From assembly GCA_040954595.2 (NCBI GenBank), contig CM082581.2, positions 10,168,001-10,232,000 of the forward strand: DNA of 64,000 nucleotides, read 5' to 3'. The notes beneath the pieces were generated by a model that saw only the letters and a program-made list of their open reading frames with translations, had not been told where the DNA came from and searched no databases. Positions 61,842 through 64,000 of the stretch are shown here, piece by piece; within the stretch, counting starts at the first letter, position 1, and every line of letters starts with the position of its first letter. Both the position numbers and the translations under genes were made by a program. This stretch comes from Balanoglossus misakiensis. Lineage: Eukaryota > Hemichordata.

Positions 61842-64000
61842 AAGTCTTGACGATGATGGATGGATGTACACCTATGTGTATAGTTAACATCCTGAGAGGG
61901 ATTTTCCCCGATCCACTAGGGTTCCCACAATGAGGATGCTTGCAAATTGTGCAGACACAATCATTTTCTGTTTGAGGTGGTATTTTTGAGCATTGTAGCG
62001 AGCCACAAGATTTTGCACGGATCAAACCAATGATGTTATTTGTCATTGGTAATTGTCAAGACTTGTTGACTTGAACAGGAGTAAACACAATCATTCCAAG
62101 ACTTAAAAATAGTTTGCCAGTTCTCATCATTTTTGTGTATTGACTTGGAAGTTGGTGAGCTACTTTGATCAACTGCAGTAACATACAATTTGTACATGTA
62201 CATGTAGTACTTGACCTTTGAACTCTAAGAGGCCTTTCACTTTCCTAACATTTTCTGAAGAGCAGATTTATTTTCCCATGGCACCGACATACTTGTGTGC
62301 GTGCAATATTGCACACTATTCTACAATTGTTTTCTTGAAAAGCGAAAGTTCGCGTGAGTATAATATCTGTAGCAGTTAAGAATGATTCTTGTAACTTCTG
62401 CAACTCAACTCAGGTATTAATCTAGGAAGAAAAACCCTCAGCAAATGTCGAATGGACATTCGAACATTATCCAGGCGGCACCACTTCAAACTAGTAGCAA
62501 AAAACCTCAAACAGTCCACTCAGCGATGTTTGTTGTTTCTTCTTTTGTAAACCTGGCACAATGAGAGCTGACATACTCCTTTCACCGGCCGTCGTTCGCC
62601 CAAAGAAGTGAAATTTGCCCATCTGATTTGAAACGCCCGTTGTTTGACACAAGCAGCTAGCACACAGCTTGGGGAGGCAATTGTCATCGGCTAAGATTTA
62701 TAAATATTTACAGTGCTGAGTAAACACCGAAGTTCTGCCAGTAAATAGAAGAACCCACAAGGCCTACCCACTATACAACAATCACAGGAGAGAGTTTCTA
62801 CACTCTTCCGAGAGTGGGAAAAATTATCACATTTCCCAAATGGCTTGCAACCACACTGCAGAGAAACCTTTTTCCTGAAACCCATTAGGGGTAAACTTAA
62901 CCCGAAGTTGTTTCCTAACTTTCACGCATGCATGGATCTGCTGTATCCAATGACGAGACGTATCGCTAAATTTTCTTTTCTGCTCGGTCGAGGTGGTTAT
63001 TACACGCACCACAGTGAACACAGCACACCGGTCAACCGTGTTGACTCCTTCTGCGCTCGAACCCTGATAAACTTTGACAGAAATAACACCACACACACGC
63101 GCGGACCAGTAACACCACACCTGGTACTAAACTTGGCAATTAAACGCCTTCAGTGTCCCCATGTGGACAAAAGCAATCACTCTATTTACGGGGCCTTAGA
63201 AAACCTCAATGGATGATAACTATTGCCCTGGCGAAAACCTGGACCGGGGTCACAGGTCACACACTTTACTTCACGCCTTGGTGGATGCCAAAGGATGGAA
63301 AAGTCACAAAAATTTCATGCTTGAAGAATATCAAAGAAAAGGAGAGGTCCGTATCCCCACCAGGTTGATTTCATCAAACACAAGCAACCGGGGGAAACAA
63401 ACTTTTCAACATTATGACTCCTTCTCTCCTAGATCTTTACAGAATCAGCTGTGATTTCTACACCCACACAAATCATCCACCACTACAAAAGTCAAATTTC
63501 TTAGTTGCATCTCCATGTCTCAGAAGAAGTTTTTTTTAATGGTCATATTTACTTTTTGAGCTGACGGAACGATGGCAGAATGAGCCAATAACTATGTCGA
63601 GTGATATTTTATACACACAGCTCCTAGGATCCACAGTGAACAAACCTTGAAAACACCGAGAAGCCTTCATTTGTGTTTTTCTTTCAATCACCGGTATAAC
63701 TGAAAGACATGTCTTTTCTTTTTTTGATTGGTCAAGTTACTTGACCCTGACCTGCCCTCTGACCCCTGAGTGACCTAAATATCTGCCATAGCACCGACCA
63801 TGTAATGCTATGAAATTTAAAAATAACAAAGAGAGAAAGAATTCCTCCTGTTCTCTAAGTGATGTCTTGACAAGTTCGACTATGTGCGAAGCCATGGAGG
63901 GCCCAGCAAGCTCGGAATAGTCTCAGCGGACTTGCTGATCTGGACTGCATACTGCACATAACTTCTTTCTTGTAAGAAACAACACTTCCCAGTCACACTG

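Larger units (their letters stand above)
42464..64000. other. 21.5-kb gene-poor stretch, probably the 5' intron of the ADGRA gene
   Basis: ADGRA exons in the window start with an LRR exon in mid-domain, so the signal-peptide/LRR N-cap exon must lie 5' of it on the minus strand. I found no cysteine-rich LRR N-cap with a correct-phase donor before 64000. Many CpG-bearing, homeobox-motif-rich blocks (around 44570-44650, 53030-53170, 55600-56110, 57170-57350, 61430-61640) differ in texture from the AT-rich background and could be regulatory. Two exon-like islands at 56570-56968 (minus) and 57250-57349 (plus) are discussed as findings. Confidence 0.4.

Noticed and set aside
62827-63454. Open frames on both strands near the right end (97, 123, 71, 81 codons)
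   Set aside because: Overlapping frames on both strands with no domain, splice logic or codon bias.
1-64000. CRISPR arrays, bacterial operons, phage or viral genes
   Set aside because: None of the repeats have array structure, and all supported genes are spliced or clearly animal.

Overview
This is nuclear DNA from an animal. Every recognisable protein gene but one is split by GT-AG introns with matching phases, the proteins are highly similar to vertebrate orthologues, there are no operons or ribosome binding sites, and non-coding DNA is AT-rich with microsatellites. Moderate introns, the many TACATGTA palindromes and the gene content suggest a marine invertebrate, either a non-vertebrate deuterostome or a lophotrochozoan. 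The sequence alone does not decide which.

Layout, left to right: RMND5 (RING subunit of the CTLH/GID ubiquitin ligase; minus, 1004-4737, 9 coding exons); head-to-head with it, an intronless prefoldin subunit 5 (plus, 5082-5552); tail-to-tail with that, a small three-exon gene I could assemble but not name (minus, 6224-7482); a two-coding-exon bHLH transcription factor (plus, 10659-12673) with a large stem-loop in its 3' UTR; KCMF1, a second ubiquitin-ligase gene (minus, 15229-17750, 7 exons), with one AT-AC U12-type intron and one GC-AG intron; QDPR, dihydropteridine reductase (plus, 19035-22325, 6 exons); and an ADGRA-type adhesion GPCR (GPR124/GPR125 family; minus, 25369-42463, 16 exons in the window), whose signal peptide and first exon are not found and probably lie beyond position 64000. 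The last 21.5 kb shows no convincing gene and is best read as the long 5' intron of the ADGRA gene, perhaps with regulatory DNA.

The genes do not form one pathway. RMND5 and KCMF1 both act in ubiquitin-mediated turnover, PFDN5 in co-translational folding, QDPR in regenerating the pterin cofactor of aromatic amino acid hydroxylases, and ADGRA in adhesion and Wnt/planar-polarity signalling. The linkage may be ancient: as I recall, human RMND5A and KCMF1 are both in 2p11.2, and QDPR and ADGRA3 are both in 4p15.

No transposon, virus, tRNA, rRNA or CRISPR array was recognised. The most interesting points are the U12 AT-AC intron, the consensus cleavage tripeptide in the ADGRA receptor, the assembled unnamed gene, the bHLH 3' UTR hairpin, promoter-like TCTCGCGAGA elements inside ADGRA introns, and two exon-like islands near 56.6-57.3 kb.
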